Positions 33,694-42,972 of a stretch of 64,000 nucleotides of DNA are shown one piece after another. Made by a program: the position numbers and the translations under genes. Numbering within the stretch: position 1 is the stretch's first letter; each line of letters begins with the position of its first letter. The stretch comes from Sneathiella chungangensis (lineage in GTDB: Bacteria; Pseudomonadota; Alphaproteobacteria; Sneathiellales; Sneathiellaceae), in the NCBI RefSeq assembly GCF_009882935.1, contig NZ_WTVA01000001.1, positions 372,001 through 436,000 on the forward strand, in the 5' to 3' direction. The notes below the pieces were generated by a model, which worked only from the letters and a program-made list of their open reading frames with translations, did not search any database and was not told the origin of the DNA.

Positions 33694-34188
33694 ATGTATT
33701 TGAAAACCCTGAGCGTTCTGACAGTTGCCTTTCTGTCGTTGCTCTTCCTTGTCATGACGGTATTCATGCCAGCCTCGACGACACTCGTGGCCTCATCCGA
33801 TAACGATCCCGATCTGCAGTGCCTCGCCCAGGCGGTTTATTTCGAAGCACGGGGAGAGCCGTTCAGCGGACAGATTGCCGTCGCGCAGGTCGTGCGCAAC
33901 CGCGTTGTCGAAAAGGCAATGTCCTATTGCGACGTGGTTTTTGAAGGAAGCTCAAAGCGCAACGCCTGCCAGTTTTCCTTCGCCTGCGATGGCAAATCCG
34001 ACAAAGCAACGGAGAAAGTGGCGTGGCAACGGGCGTTGATGATCGCCAACTTGGTGAAGAGCGGCTATATGCGCGATCTTTCCGGCGATGCGACATTTTA
34101 CCATGCGACCTATGTCACTCCCTACTGGTCAAAGATCCTGCAAAAGACGACGAACATCGGAAATCACATCTTTTACCGCCAGATGTAG
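33694..34188 (+). CDS. Cell-wall hydrolase, SleB-like (Hydrolase_2)
   Basis: A 164-aa protein with an N-terminal membrane segment or signal (about residues 5-29). The Hydrolase_2 domain follows: CLAQAVYFEARGEPFSGQIAVAQVVRNRV (shown as AVYFEARGEP with the catalytic Glu, about residue 53), CQFSFACDGKSD and ATFYHATYVTPYWS. Such enzymes cut peptidoglycan in the periplasm. GGAAGGGGGC 4 nt before the ATG gives a strong Shine-Dalgarno. Confidence 0.88.
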   Translation: MYLKTLSVLTVAFLSLLFLVMTVFMPASTTLVASSDNDPDLQCLAQAVYFEARGEPFSGQIAVAQVVRNRVVEKAMSYCDVVFEGSSKRNACQFSFACDGKSDKATEKVAWQRALMIANLVKSGYMRDLSGDATFYHATYVTPYWSKILQKTTNIGNHIFYRQM

Positions 34189-34459
34189 CCCTCCCGGCCC
34201 GATTCTCGACAGCAACGCAGAAAAGAGCGGACTCGGGTCCCTTTTCCCGGTGACTTGACCGCAACTCACCCCGACAAAATCGGCCACAACTTACCGGCGT
34301 AGTAAGGAAAATTCATTTTCGTGACGCCGGTCACATGCGCCTTTCATCGATTTCGGCTATATTACGTTGCTATTATATCGATTTGATATATTGTCCGTCG
34401 ACATATCGGACTTTGGGCGCAGGTTTGTATCTCGATAATGAACTGAAATAGCAGGTTTT
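34189..34459. promoter_or_regulatory. Control region upstream of padR with candidate operators
   Basis: No gene is visible in this 271-bp gap. Two inverted repeats stand side by side: TATATC-GATTT-GATATA at 34374-34390 and GTCCG-N9-CGGAC at 34393-34411. They lie 50-85 bp before the PadR-type gene and are the obvious candidates for an autoregulatory operator. I could not place a convincing -35/-10 pair. Confidence 0.4.
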
Positions 34460-34996
34460 ATGGACATTCGCACGCTATGCCTTGGTATTCTCACCATGGG
34501 AGATGCCACGGGCTATGAAATCAAGAAAACTTTTGAGGAACGGCTGGATCTGATTTTCCAGGCGAGCTATGGCTCCATCTATCCGGCGCTCAACAAGTTG
34601 ACGGAAGAAGGTCTCGTTTCCTGCCGGGCCCAGAGCCAGGAAAAACGTCCCGACAAGAAGATCTATTCGATCACCTCGGCGGGCCGGTATCTGTTCTTTG
34701 ACGAGATCATGAAGAAGCCGGCGGCGGACCGCTTCCGCTCCGAATATCTGGCGACCTTGATGTTCGCCCATCTACTGCCGGCCGCCGCGATATCGGAACT
34801 TATCGATGAGCGGATTGCCGACCGGCTTCAAAAGATCGAATCACTCATGAGCGACTGTGACACGCGTCAGACGGACCGCGAACAGTTTCTTTGCAACTAT
34901 GGCCGCACCATGTATCAGGCGGAAATAGAATATCTACAGGAAAACAGGCACTTACTTGAAGCGGACGCGCTGCTTGGCAGCCGGGCGGCCGAATAA
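34460..34996 (+). CDS. PadR family transcriptional regulator
   Basis: A 178-aa protein. The PadR winged helix is at residues 1-80 (LCLGILTMGDATGYEIKK, QASYGSIYPALNKLTEEGLV, KKIYSITSAGRYLFFDE), followed by a helical C-terminal dimerisation domain. PadR proteins mostly repress exporters and respond to small toxic ligands. It is 39 bp upstream of the RND adaptor gene, so it likely controls this operon and itself. Confidence 0.93.
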   Translation: MDIRTLCLGILTMGDATGYEIKKTFEERLDLIFQASYGSIYPALNKLTEEGLVSCRAQSQEKRPDKKIYSITSAGRYLFFDEIMKKPAADRFRSEYLATLMFAHLLPAAAISELIDERIADRLQKIESLMSDCDTRQTDREQFLCNYGRTMYQAEIEYLQENRHLLEADALLGSRAAE

Positions 34997-35035
34997 GAAA
35001 ATTTTGGACAATCTGGAAAACAGAGAGGTATCACT

Positions 35036-36169
35036 GTGAACCGTTCAATCATTATTGCGATCATCATCGCCGTCGGCGTCACGGCCTGGATTGCGTCCGG
35101 ACAGATCGATATGAGCGGGGATGGCGAAGACACCGCCGGTAATGCCGCCGCCGCAACGAACACCGAGAACGTGTCCGAAGAAACAGCGACGGCGGAATAC
35201 GAGCAGAATGCGCCAAAGATCATGGGCGTTCGCTATCTTACCTTCACCGCCCAGCCGCGCCAGCGGGAGATTATCGTCCATGGCAAGACCGAGGCGAACC
35301 GTGTTGTTGAGCTGAAAGCCGAAATTTCGGGACGGGTCAAATCCGTTCATGTCAATGATGGCGACCGCGTCAAGCGCGGCGATCGCCTTGTAAGCTTCGA
35401 TGTGAAGGATAATGAGGCAAGGCTGCAGGAAGCGCAGGCGCTCGTCCGTCAGCGGGAAATCGAATTCAACGCGGCGCAGAAGCTGAATAAGAAGGGTTTC
35501 AGTTCCGATACGACCTTTGCAAGCGCCAAAGCCCAGCTGGACAGTGCCAAGGCGCAGGTCACGGCCATGAGAATTCGTCTCAACGATCTCGTAATCAACG
35601 CGCCCTTTGACGGCTATATCGAAAAGCGAAGCGCCGAAGTCGGTGATTTCGTTAAAGACGGCAATCCGATTGCCACGATCGTCGAGAGCGACCCGCTTAT
35701 CGTTACGGGTCAGATTTCCGAATTGCAGGTTGGCAATATCGAAGTCGGCGGTGAAGGCTCGGCGCAGCTTGTCACGGGCGAAGAAGTCACCGGCAGCGTG
35801 ACATTTATCGGCAGCGTGGCCGATCCCGAGACACGGACTTTCCGGGTTGAACTCGAAGTCCCGAACGAAGGCTATAAACTGAGAAGTGGCGTGACGGCGG
35901 AAATCACCTTCAAGACGAACTCTGTCAAGGCGCATTTCCTATCTCCGGCGTATCTCACGCTGAATGACGCGGGTGTCCTTGGTCTTCGGGCAGTCGGTGA
36001 GAATGATATCGTTGAATTTTATCCGGTCAAAATCCTCTCTGATACGCCCGATGGCGTCTGGGTGCAGGGTCTTCCGGAGACGGTCCGCTTGATTGTCGTC
36101 GGGCAGGATTTTGTCCGTGCGGGCGACAAGGTGAAGCCCGACCTATTTGTCGCTGAGGCAACGAAATGA
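35036..36169 (+). CDS. RND efflux periplasmic adaptor (MFP)
   Basis: A 377-aa membrane-fusion protein starting at GTG 35036 with AGAGG 7 nt upstream. One N-terminal hydrophobic helix (IIIAIIIAVGVTAWIA) is followed by a lipoyl/barrel-sandwich domain (VVELKAEISGRVKSVHVNDG), an alpha-hairpin (residues about 125-175), and a beta-barrel with GYIEKRSAEVGDFVKDGNPI. It links the inner-membrane pump to an outer-membrane channel. It overlaps the RND gene by 4 bp; no TolC gene is in view. Confidence 0.93.
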   Translation: MNRSIIIAIIIAVGVTAWIASGQIDMSGDGEDTAGNAAAATNTENVSEETATAEYEQNAPKIMGVRYLTFTAQPRQREIIVHGKTEANRVVELKAEISGRVKSVHVNDGDRVKRGDRLVSFDVKDNEARLQEAQALVRQREIEFNAAQKLNKKGFSSDTTFASAKAQLDSAKAQVTAMRIRLNDLVINAPFDGYIEKRSAEVGDFVKDGNPIATIVESDPLIVTGQISELQVGNIEVGGEGSAQLVTGEEVTGSVTFIGSVADPETRTFRVELEVPNEGYKLRSGVTAEITFKTNSVKAHFLSPAYLTLNDAGVLGLRAVGENDIVEFYPVKILSDTPDGVWVQGLPETVRLIVVGQDFVRAGDKVKPDLFVAEATK

Positions 36170-39100
36170 ACGCCATTATTGATGCCGCAATCAACCGTTC
36201 GCGAACGGTCATTTCCGCGCTTTTGCTGATTCTGGTTGCCGGGACATATGCCTATGTTGATATCGCGAAGGAATCGGATCCGGATATCAACATCCCGATT
36301 ATCTATGTCTCCATGACCCATGAGGGGATTTCCCCGGAGGATGCGGAGCGGCTGCTGATCCGTCCCATGGAGCTGGAACTCAGGTCCATCGAGGGCGTCA
36401 AGGAAATGACGGCAAGCGCGTCCGAAGGGCATGCCTCTGTTACCCTTGAATTCGATGCCGGTTTCGACGTCGACAAGGCGCTTCAGGATGTGCGTGAAAA
36501 GGTCGATATCGCCAAGAACGAATTACCGCAGGAAACCGACGATCCGACGGTGAACGAGGTCAACTTCGCCCTCTTCCCCGTGATTATCGTGACGCTGTCG
36601 GGCGATGTCCCCTTGCGCACTCTCATCAAGCTTGCGAAGGATCTGGAAGACCGGGTCGAAGGTCTGCCGGGCGTCCTGGAAGCCGATATCGGGGGCGACC
36701 GGGAGGAAGTGCTCGAAGTCATCATTGATCCGGTGAAACTTGAAAGCTATAAGATTTCCAACGCCGAACTCATCAGCACGGTTGTCAATAACAACAAGCT
36801 CATCGCCGCCGGCTCCATGGATACCGGCAAGGGCCGCTTTTCCATCAAGGTTCCCGGGCTGTATAAAACCGCCGCCGATGTTCTTGATATCCCGATCAAG
36901 GTCTTCAACGACGGAGTTGTCACCTTGCGGGACGTGACGGAGGTACGCCGTACCTTCAAGGATGCGGAAAGCTACGCGCGCCTCGACGGCCGGCCGGCGG
37001 TCGCGCTCGAGATCAAGAAACGGGTCGGCGAGAATATTATCGAGACGATCGAGGATGTGAAACGCGCCGTCGCCGTAGAACAGAAATACTGGCCGAAGAA
37101 TGTCGTCGTCACCTATTCCCAGGACCGGTCCGAAGATATCCGCAATATGCTCACGGATCTTCAGAACAACATCATCAGCGCCATCATCCTCGTGATGGTG
37201 GTGGTGATCAGCGCGCTTGGCGTGCGCACGGCGGGACTAGTCGGGTTGTCTATCCCCGGTTCCTTCCTGATCGGCATTCTCTATATGTATCTCTTCGGTC
37301 TCACCATCAATATCGTGGTGCTGTTCGGGCTCATCCTCGCGGTTGGCATGCTGGTTGACGGCGCCATCGTGGTAACGGAATTCGCCGATCGCAAGATGGC
37401 GGAAGGGATTGACAAGAAGGAAGCCTACGCCCTCGCCGCCAAACGCATGGCTTGGCCAATTATAGCGTCCACGGCGACGACCCTTGCCGTGTTCATGCCG
37501 CTGATGTTCTGGCCGGGCGTCGTCGGCGAATTCATGAAATACCTGCCCCTCACCCTGATCACGACACTCACCGGCTCGCTGCTGATGGCGCTCATCTTTG
37601 TGCCAACGCTGGGCTCCGTGTTCGGTAAGTCGGGCTCGACCAACTCGAAGACGCTTGCGGCTCTGGCGGCGGCGGAGAGCGGGGATATCCGGGATATTGG
37701 TGGCTTTACAGGGCGGTATGTGCGCTTTCTCTCGGTCTGCATCAAGCATCCAACAAAGATCGTTATTGTTGGCGTTGCAACGCTGATTGGCGTTCAGGCC
37801 TATTACGCCACTCATGGCAACGGGGTTGAGTTCTTCCCGGACGTGGAGCCGGAAATGGCGCTCGTCTATGTCCATGCGCGCGGCAACATGTCCACGGATG
37901 AGAAAGACCAGTTGGTTCGGCAGGTCGAGAATGAAGTCCTGAAACTCGACGACTTTGCCGGCGTCTATACCCGTACCGGATCCCCGCAACAAGGTCAGCG
38001 CGACGTCGCCGAGGATGTCATCGGGACGATCCAGATGGAATTCAAGGACTGGCAGGATCGCCGTCCGGCCGAGGAAGTCTTTGCCGATATCCGCGAGCGC
38101 ACGGCGCATCTGACCGGCATCATGGTCGAGGCGCGGGAGCCGGATGCCGGACCGCCGACGGGCAAGCATATCCAGATACAACTGTCATCGCGCCATCCGG
38201 AGCTTCTGCCGGTGGAAGTCGCGAAGATCCGCAATCATCTGGAAACCAAGGTCAAGGACCTGATCGATATCGAAGATAGCCGTCCGATACCGGGTATCGA
38301 ATGGCAGATAACGGTCGATCGCGCCCAGGCGGGTCGCTTTGGCGCCGATATCCAGACGGTCGGCAAAACCATCCAGCTCGTCACCAACGGTATCAAGGCG
38401 GATGAATACCGTCCGAACGACGCCGATGACGAAATCGATATCCGTCTGCGCTTCCCTGACGATAAACGCAGTATCGATCAGCTCGACAATCTGCGCGTGA
38501 TGACGGCCAACGGCATGGTGCCGATTTCAAACTTCGTAAAGCGCGAAGCGCGCCAGAAGGTCGGCAACATCAGCCGTTCCGATGCCGAGCGGATCATGAC
38601 GGTCAAGGCCAATGTCGCGGCCGGCGTTCTCGTCGATGACAAGGTCCGCGAGCTGCAGGCCTGGATGGAAAATGACGCCAAGATCGACCCCGAGGTCTCC
38701 TATGTCTTCAAGGGCGAGGATGAGGAGCAAAAGAAGGCCCAGGACTTCCTTGGCAAGGCCTTTGCTGTCGCGCTCTTCATCATGGCGATTATTCTCGTCA
38801 CGCAGTTCAACAGCTTCTATCACGCCTTCCTGATCCTGACTGCCGTGATCATGTCCACGATTGGTGTATTTGTCGGCCTGATCATCACCGGCCAGCCGTT
38901 CGGCATCGTCATGACGGGGGTCGGGGTGATCGCCCTTGCCGGCATCGTCGTGAACAATAATATCGTGCTGATCGACACCTATGCGCATTTGCGAAGGCAG
39001 GGCATGGAGGCGATGGAAGCGGTGCTGCGGACCGGTGCCCAACGTCTGCGTCCGGTTATGCTGACGACCGTTACCACCATATTCGGTCTGCTGCCCATGA

Positions 39101-39345
39101 CATTGCAGGTGAATATCGATTTCCTCAGCCGCGAGATCGTGACCGGGGCTCCCTCCTCCCAATGGTGGGTTCAGCTCTCGACGGCCGTGGCGTTCGGATT
39201 GACCTTCGCAACGCTCCTCACCCTCGTGATGACCCCCGCCCTTCTGATGCTGGGTGCGAATGTCAGCAACGCGCTTGAGCGGCGGCGTCAGCGCAAAACG
39301 GCGAAAAAGGCCGCCGCGACGGGGCATCCGGAACCGGCGGAATAA
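36166..39345 (+). CDS. RND-family efflux permease
   Basis: A 1059-aa transporter with 12 membrane helices and two large periplasmic loops. The N-terminus, ITVSALLLILVAGTYAYVDI-like helix, and PDINIPIIYVSMTHEGISPEDAE are typical of the family. TM4 reads LILAVGMLVDGAIVVTEFADR: the first of the two usual aspartates is kept and the second is glycine. TM10-12 include GVIALAGIVVNNNIVLIDTY. It exports hydrophobic or toxic compounds using the proton gradient. Substrate unknown; PadR control suggests an inducible detoxification pump. Confidence 0.93.
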   Translation: MNAIIDAAINRSRTVISALLLILVAGTYAYVDIAKESDPDINIPIIYVSMTHEGISPEDAERLLIRPMELELRSIEGVKEMTASASEGHASVTLEFDAGFDVDKALQDVREKVDIAKNELPQETDDPTVNEVNFALFPVIIVTLSGDVPLRTLIKLAKDLEDRVEGLPGVLEADIGGDREEVLEVIIDPVKLESYKISNAELISTVVNNNKLIAAGSMDTGKGRFSIKVPGLYKTAADVLDIPIKVFNDGVVTLRDVTEVRRTFKDAESYARLDGRPAVALEIKKRVGENIIETIEDVKRAVAVEQKYWPKNVVVTYSQDRSEDIRNMLTDLQNNIISAIILVMVVVISALGVRTAGLVGLSIPGSFLIGILYMYLFGLTINIVVLFGLILAVGMLVDGAIVVTEFADRKMAEGIDKKEAYALAAKRMAWPIIASTATTLAVFMPLMFWPGVVGEFMKYLPLTLITTLTGSLLMALIFVPTLGSVFGKSGSTNSKTLAALAAAESGDIRDIGGFTGRYVRFLSVCIKHPTKIVIVGVATLIGVQAYYATHGNGVEFFPDVEPEMALVYVHARGNMSTDEKDQLVRQVENEVLKLDDFAGVYTRTGSPQQGQRDVAEDVIGTIQMEFKDWQDRRPAEEVFADIRERTAHLTGIMVEAREPDAGPPTGKHIQIQLSSRHPELLPVEVAKIRNHLETKVKDLIDIEDSRPIPGIEWQITVDRAQAGRFGADIQTVGKTIQLVTNGIKADEYRPNDADDEIDIRLRFPDDKRSIDQLDNLRVMTANGMVPISNFVKREARQKVGNISRSDAERIMTVKANVAAGVLVDDKVRELQAWMENDAKIDPEVSYVFKGEDEEQKKAQDFLGKAFAVALFIMAIILVTQFNSFYHAFLILTAVIMSTIGVFVGLIITGQPFGIVMTGVGVIALAGIVVNNNIVLIDTYAHLRRQGMEAMEAVLRTGAQRLRPVMLTTVTTIFGLLPMTLQVNIDFLSREIVTGAPSSQWWVQLSTAVAFGLTFATLLTLVMTPALLMLGANVSNALERRRQRKTAKKAAATGHPEPAE

Positions 39346-39375
39346 AAGCGGCGGGTAAGGAAACGGACGACGGTG

Positions 39376-40206
39376 TCAGTCTTCGTCGTCGTCCTCTTCG
39401 GCGCTCGCCTCCCCGTCATCCTCCGCCTCGGACGAAGCCTCGGCATTTTTCCGCGCCTCCTGTTCCTGCAATCGGCGATGGCTCATGATGGAGAAGGGAA
39501 TAGTCGCCATATAGATGACGGCGATCAGGGAGAGAAGCTGCCAGGGATAGCTCACCAGTACCGCGGCGAGACCACCGACGAGGACCAGCACCGGCATGAT
39601 AAATCGCCGGGCAATCCGGATCCGCTTGATCGAGAAGGTCGGAATGCGGCTGGCCATCAGGAAGGCCATAAAAAGCATCCAGGCGGCATTCAGAATGGCC
39701 GAACGGAAGAAATCACTGTCGGCATAGAAACTGATGACCATGAAAAGAAGCGAGATGGACGCGCCCGCGGGGGCAGCGATCCCGGTGAAATAGCGGCTTG
39801 CCCAGGCCGGCTGTTTTTTATCCAGCATGGAATTGAAGCGCGCAAGCCGGAGCGCGCAGGAAACCGTGAACACCAGCGAGATGATCCAGCCGACCCCGCC
39901 CAGACCGCTTTCCAGCGACCAAAGGAAGATCACCAGGCCTGGCGCAACGCCGAAACTGACGAAATCCGAGAGGGAATCGAGCTCCGCGCCAAATTTCGAG
40001 GCGCTGTTCAACAGCCGTGCCATACGTCCATCCAGCCCGTCAAGCACACCGGCCGCCAAGATGGCGATCACCGCCAATTCCCATTTTTCATCGAGGGCGA
40101 ACCGCACGGATGTCAATCCCGCGCAAAGCGCCAGCATGGTCAGCATATTCGGTATCAGCGAGTTGAGCGGCATGAACCGCAGGCGTCGGCGCTGTTGAAA
40201 GGTCAT
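39376..40206 (-). CDS. pssA: CDP-diacylglycerol-serine O-phosphatidyltransferase
   Basis: A 276-aa polytopic CDP-alcohol phosphatidyltransferase. The motif DGxxAR...GxxxDxxxD reads DGLDGRMARLLNSASKFGAE then LDSLSDFVSF (about residues 57-87). It makes phosphatidylserine from CDP-diacylglycerol and L-serine. The C-terminus is strongly acidic (SEAEDDGEASAEEDDDED). It directly abuts psd, as in many alphaproteobacteria, giving the two-step route to phosphatidylethanolamine. Confidence 0.95.
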   Translation of the reverse strand: MTFQQRRRLRFMPLNSLIPNMLTMLALCAGLTSVRFALDEKWELAVIAILAAGVLDGLDGRMARLLNSASKFGAELDSLSDFVSFGVAPGLVIFLWSLESGLGGVGWIISLVFTVSCALRLARFNSMLDKKQPAWASRYFTGIAAPAGASISLLFMVISFYADSDFFRSAILNAAWMLFMAFLMASRIPTFSIKRIRIARRFIMPVLVLVGGLAAVLVSYPWQLLSLIAVIYMATIPFSIMSHRRLQEQEARKNAEASSEAEDDGEASAEEDDDED

Positions 40207-40905
40207 CTAGCGAACCTCCACCGCCATGGGCGCCTCATTTTTCGCATGCAAGTCGGCGATGATTGTCTCGCCGCCGATCATCGATTGCCCGAGCCCGACG
40301 AGCGGCTCCACCCCGTCTGGAAGATAAATATCGGTGCGGCTGCCGAACCGGATCAGGCCAAATCTTTCCCCCGTCCGCACTTCCTGATTATCGGTGAGAT
40401 AGCAGACGATGCGCCGCGCAACCAACCCCGCGATTTGCACGAAAACGATGTCATTGCCGTCATTATCGCGAAGATGGACGGCATGGCGTTCATTTTCCTC
40501 CGACGCCTTGTCCAGGGCGGCGTTCAGGAATTTTCCGGGGCGATAGACCTGCCGTATGACCGTGCCGCCGAGCGGGATACGGTTCACATGGACATTGAAA
40601 ACATTAAGAAAAATGCTGATGCGAAGCCGGGCGTCCGGACCCATTCCGAGTTCTTCCGGCGGGACCGCGCGTTCGATCATCTGTACGACGCCGTCGGCCG
40701 GGCTGACGATCAGGCCGTCGCGGGTCGGAACATTGCGGTCAGGATCACGGAAGAAGTAAACGCACCAGAGCGTCAGGATAACACCGATCCAGCCGAGAAT
40801 TGGCCAGGTAAACAGGAACAGGGCGAGTGTTATCGCGGCAAATATGGCAATAAATCGGTGACCTTCCTGATTAATTGGCACCAAAACTGACTTTAACATG
40901 TCCAT
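40207..40905 (-). CDS. psd: Phosphatidylserine decarboxylase, short form
   Basis: A 232-aa PSD of the short (archaeal-like) type. Two N-terminal membrane segments are followed by [27 protein letters not shown], and the self-cleavage site [11 protein letters not shown] (Gly-Ser, about residue 194), where the Ser becomes the pyruvoyl group. It converts phosphatidylserine to phosphatidylethanolamine at the inner membrane. GGAAGGAAG upstream supports the start. Its stop adjoins the pssA start. Confidence 0.95.
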   Translation of the reverse strand: MDMLKSVLVPINQEGHRFIAIFAAITLALFLFTWPILGWIGVILTLWCVYFFRDPDRNVPTRDGLIVSPADGVVQMIERAVPPEELGMGPDARLRISIFLNVFNVHVNRIPLGGTVIRQVYRPGKFLNAALDKASEENERHAVHLRDNDGNDIVFVQIAGLVARRIVCYLTDNQEVRTGERFGLIRFGSRTDIYLPDGVEPLVGLGQSMIGGETIIADLHAKNEAPMAVEVR

Positions 40906-41015
40906 GTTGACTTCCTTCCGGCATACGGCCCGTTAGTGAAACTAGGTCTTACCTCATGTCATCGTCAAAAAGAACAAAAAGATGATCGTCTGCAATATGG
41001 AGGTAATTGTACCGC

Positions 41016-42848
41016 TTAATCCATGACCTGCTCAAGTTTCTCCTGATAGGTCGCGGCTTCCTGCTGGCGGGCCCACATCGCGGCATACTGGCCATTTAGC
41101 GCCAGCAGCTCATGATGCCGCCCCCGCTCCTGAATACGGCCGTTGTCGAGCACAATGATTTCGTCGGCGTCAACGACGGTTGAAAGACGATGCGCGATGA
41201 CAAGGGTCGTGCGGTTTTTGGAAACTTCGGCAAGGCTCGCCTGAATTTCCTTTTCCGTATGGGAATCAAGGGCGGAGGTCGCTTCGTCGAAGAGCAAAAT
41301 ACGGGGTTGTTTCAGGATCGCACGGGCAATGGCAACCCGCTGTTTCTCACCGCCGGAAAGTTTCAGGCCGCGCTCGCCGACCATGGACTCGTAACCCTCC
41401 GGGAGCTTTTCGATAAATTTGTCGATACTGGCGAGCCGCGCGGCGTCCTCGATCTCCTGATCGCTCGCGCCGGGCCGCCCATAGGCAATATTATAGCGAA
41501 TCGTATCGTTGAACAGGACCGTATCCTGCGGGACGATGCCAATGGCGGCGCGAAGCGAGTCCTGCGTGACTTCATTGAGTTTCTGGCCGTCGATGGTCAC
41601 ATAGCCGCTGTCGACGTCGTAAAAGCGGAAAAGGATGCGCGAGATCGTCGATTTTCCCGCGCCGGACGGCCCGACAATTGCCGTTGTCTTGCCGGGCGGC
41701 ACCTTGAAGGAGACACCGTGCAGGATCTGTCGGTTGCTCTCATACCCGAAATCGACATTGTGGAACTCGACTTCCCCGCCCCCTTCCGCAAGTGGCACAG
41801 CGCCGGGCAAATCGTCAATCTCCCGCGAGACGGTCAGAAGCTCGAACATTTTTTCCATATCGACGAGGCTCTGCTTGATCTCACGGTAAACGAAGCCGAG
41901 GAAATTGAGAGGCTGCACAAGCAGCATCATGAAGGCATGGATGGCGACGAAATCACCGACTGTATATTCCCCCGCGACAACGCCGCGCGCCGAGAGGATG
42001 AGAACGGCGACGAGACCGATGCTGATGATCGCCCCCTGCCCGATATTGAGATAGGCCAGCGTCGTATTGCTTTTGACGGCAGCTTTTTCATAGGAGGCAA
42101 GTGCCTTGTCAAAGCGGCGAGCCTCATGGTCTTCATTGCCGAAATATTTGACCGTTTCGAAATTGAGAAGACTGTCGATGGCCTTGGTATTGGCCTCACT
42201 GTCCTTCTCGTTCATCGTCCGGCGGTATTTGAGTCGCCATTCCGTCACGGTCAGCGTAAAATAGATGTAGCCGATGAGCGTCACGAAGGTGATGAGGGAC
42301 ATCAGCCAGCCATACTGGACCAGCAGAATTCCGCAGATAAACAGAATTTTCAGGAGGGTCGGCACGATGTTGAACAGCATGAAGCGAAGAAGGAAATCTA
42401 TCCCTTTCGTGCCCCGTTCGATAACACGGCTAAGCCCGCCCGTCTGCCGGTCAAGGTGAAAGCGCAAGGATAGCCGGTGCAAATGTCGGAAAGTGTTGAG
42501 AGCCACCTGACGTATGGCGTTCTGCCCCACCTTTGCAAACACGGCGTCGCGCAGCTCGGCAAAGGCCTGCGTCAGGACGCGCGCCACGCCAAAGGCCACG
42601 ATCAGGCCGAGGGGCATAATGATCATCGGGTTCACATCGCCCGTCAGGTCATCAACGATATATTTCAGAAGATAAGGCGTATAGACGGAGGCAACTTCCG
42701 CCGCCACAAGCAGGATAACGGCAACGAAAACGCGGAACTTCAGATCATTCCGTCCCTCGACCCAGAGATATTGGCCAAGGGTTCGCAAGGTCGCAAAATG
42801 GCTGCGTGTTTCCGTATGGCTATGGCTATCGAAATTTTTGCCGCTCAT
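41016..42848 (-). CDS. Atm1/HMT1-type ABC exporter
   Basis: A 610-aa half transporter: six membrane helices (residues about 35-330) and an ATPase domain with Walker A VGPSGAGKST (about 397-406), signature LSGGEKQRVAIARAIL (about 503-518), Walker B RILLFDEATSALD and the H-loop VIAHRLSTV. The DRQTGGLSRVIERGTKGIDFLLRF region (about 135-160) and KYFGNEDHEARRFD are characteristic of the Atm1/ABCB7 group, which exports glutathione-linked metal or sulfur species. Monocistronic by its spacing. Confidence 0.92.
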   Translation of the reverse strand: MSGKNFDSHSHTETRSHFATLRTLGQYLWVEGRNDLKFRVFVAVILLVAAEVASVYTPYLLKYIVDDLTGDVNPMIIMPLGLIVAFGVARVLTQAFAELRDAVFAKVGQNAIRQVALNTFRHLHRLSLRFHLDRQTGGLSRVIERGTKGIDFLLRFMLFNIVPTLLKILFICGILLVQYGWLMSLITFVTLIGYIYFTLTVTEWRLKYRRTMNEKDSEANTKAIDSLLNFETVKYFGNEDHEARRFDKALASYEKAAVKSNTTLAYLNIGQGAIISIGLVAVLILSARGVVAGEYTVGDFVAIHAFMMLLVQPLNFLGFVYREIKQSLVDMEKMFELLTVSREIDDLPGAVPLAEGGGEVEFHNVDFGYESNRQILHGVSFKVPPGKTTAIVGPSGAGKSTISRILFRFYDVDSGYVTIDGQKLNEVTQDSLRAAIGIVPQDTVLFNDTIRYNIAYGRPGASDQEIEDAARLASIDKFIEKLPEGYESMVGERGLKLSGGEKQRVAIARAILKQPRILLFDEATSALDSHTEKEIQASLAEVSKNRTTLVIAHRLSTVVDADEIIVLDNGRIQERGRHHELLALNGQYAAMWARQQEAATYQEKLEQVMD

Positions 42849-42972
42849 TTTCTATCCATGGATCGCCGGTACAAGCGATGAGCATAGCCTAAAGCGGTCC
42901 GCGCCAAGACGGAAAATTCGCGAACCGTGAAGAAATGTGACAACGGCCACAATAAGCGTGCACTTGCCGGTC

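Noticed and set aside
39373-40890. 505-codon plus-strand frame opposite pssA and psd
   Set aside because: It runs across two convincing minus-strand genes and its product is low-complexity and charged (His, Arg, Gln, Asp rich), typical of an antisense shadow.
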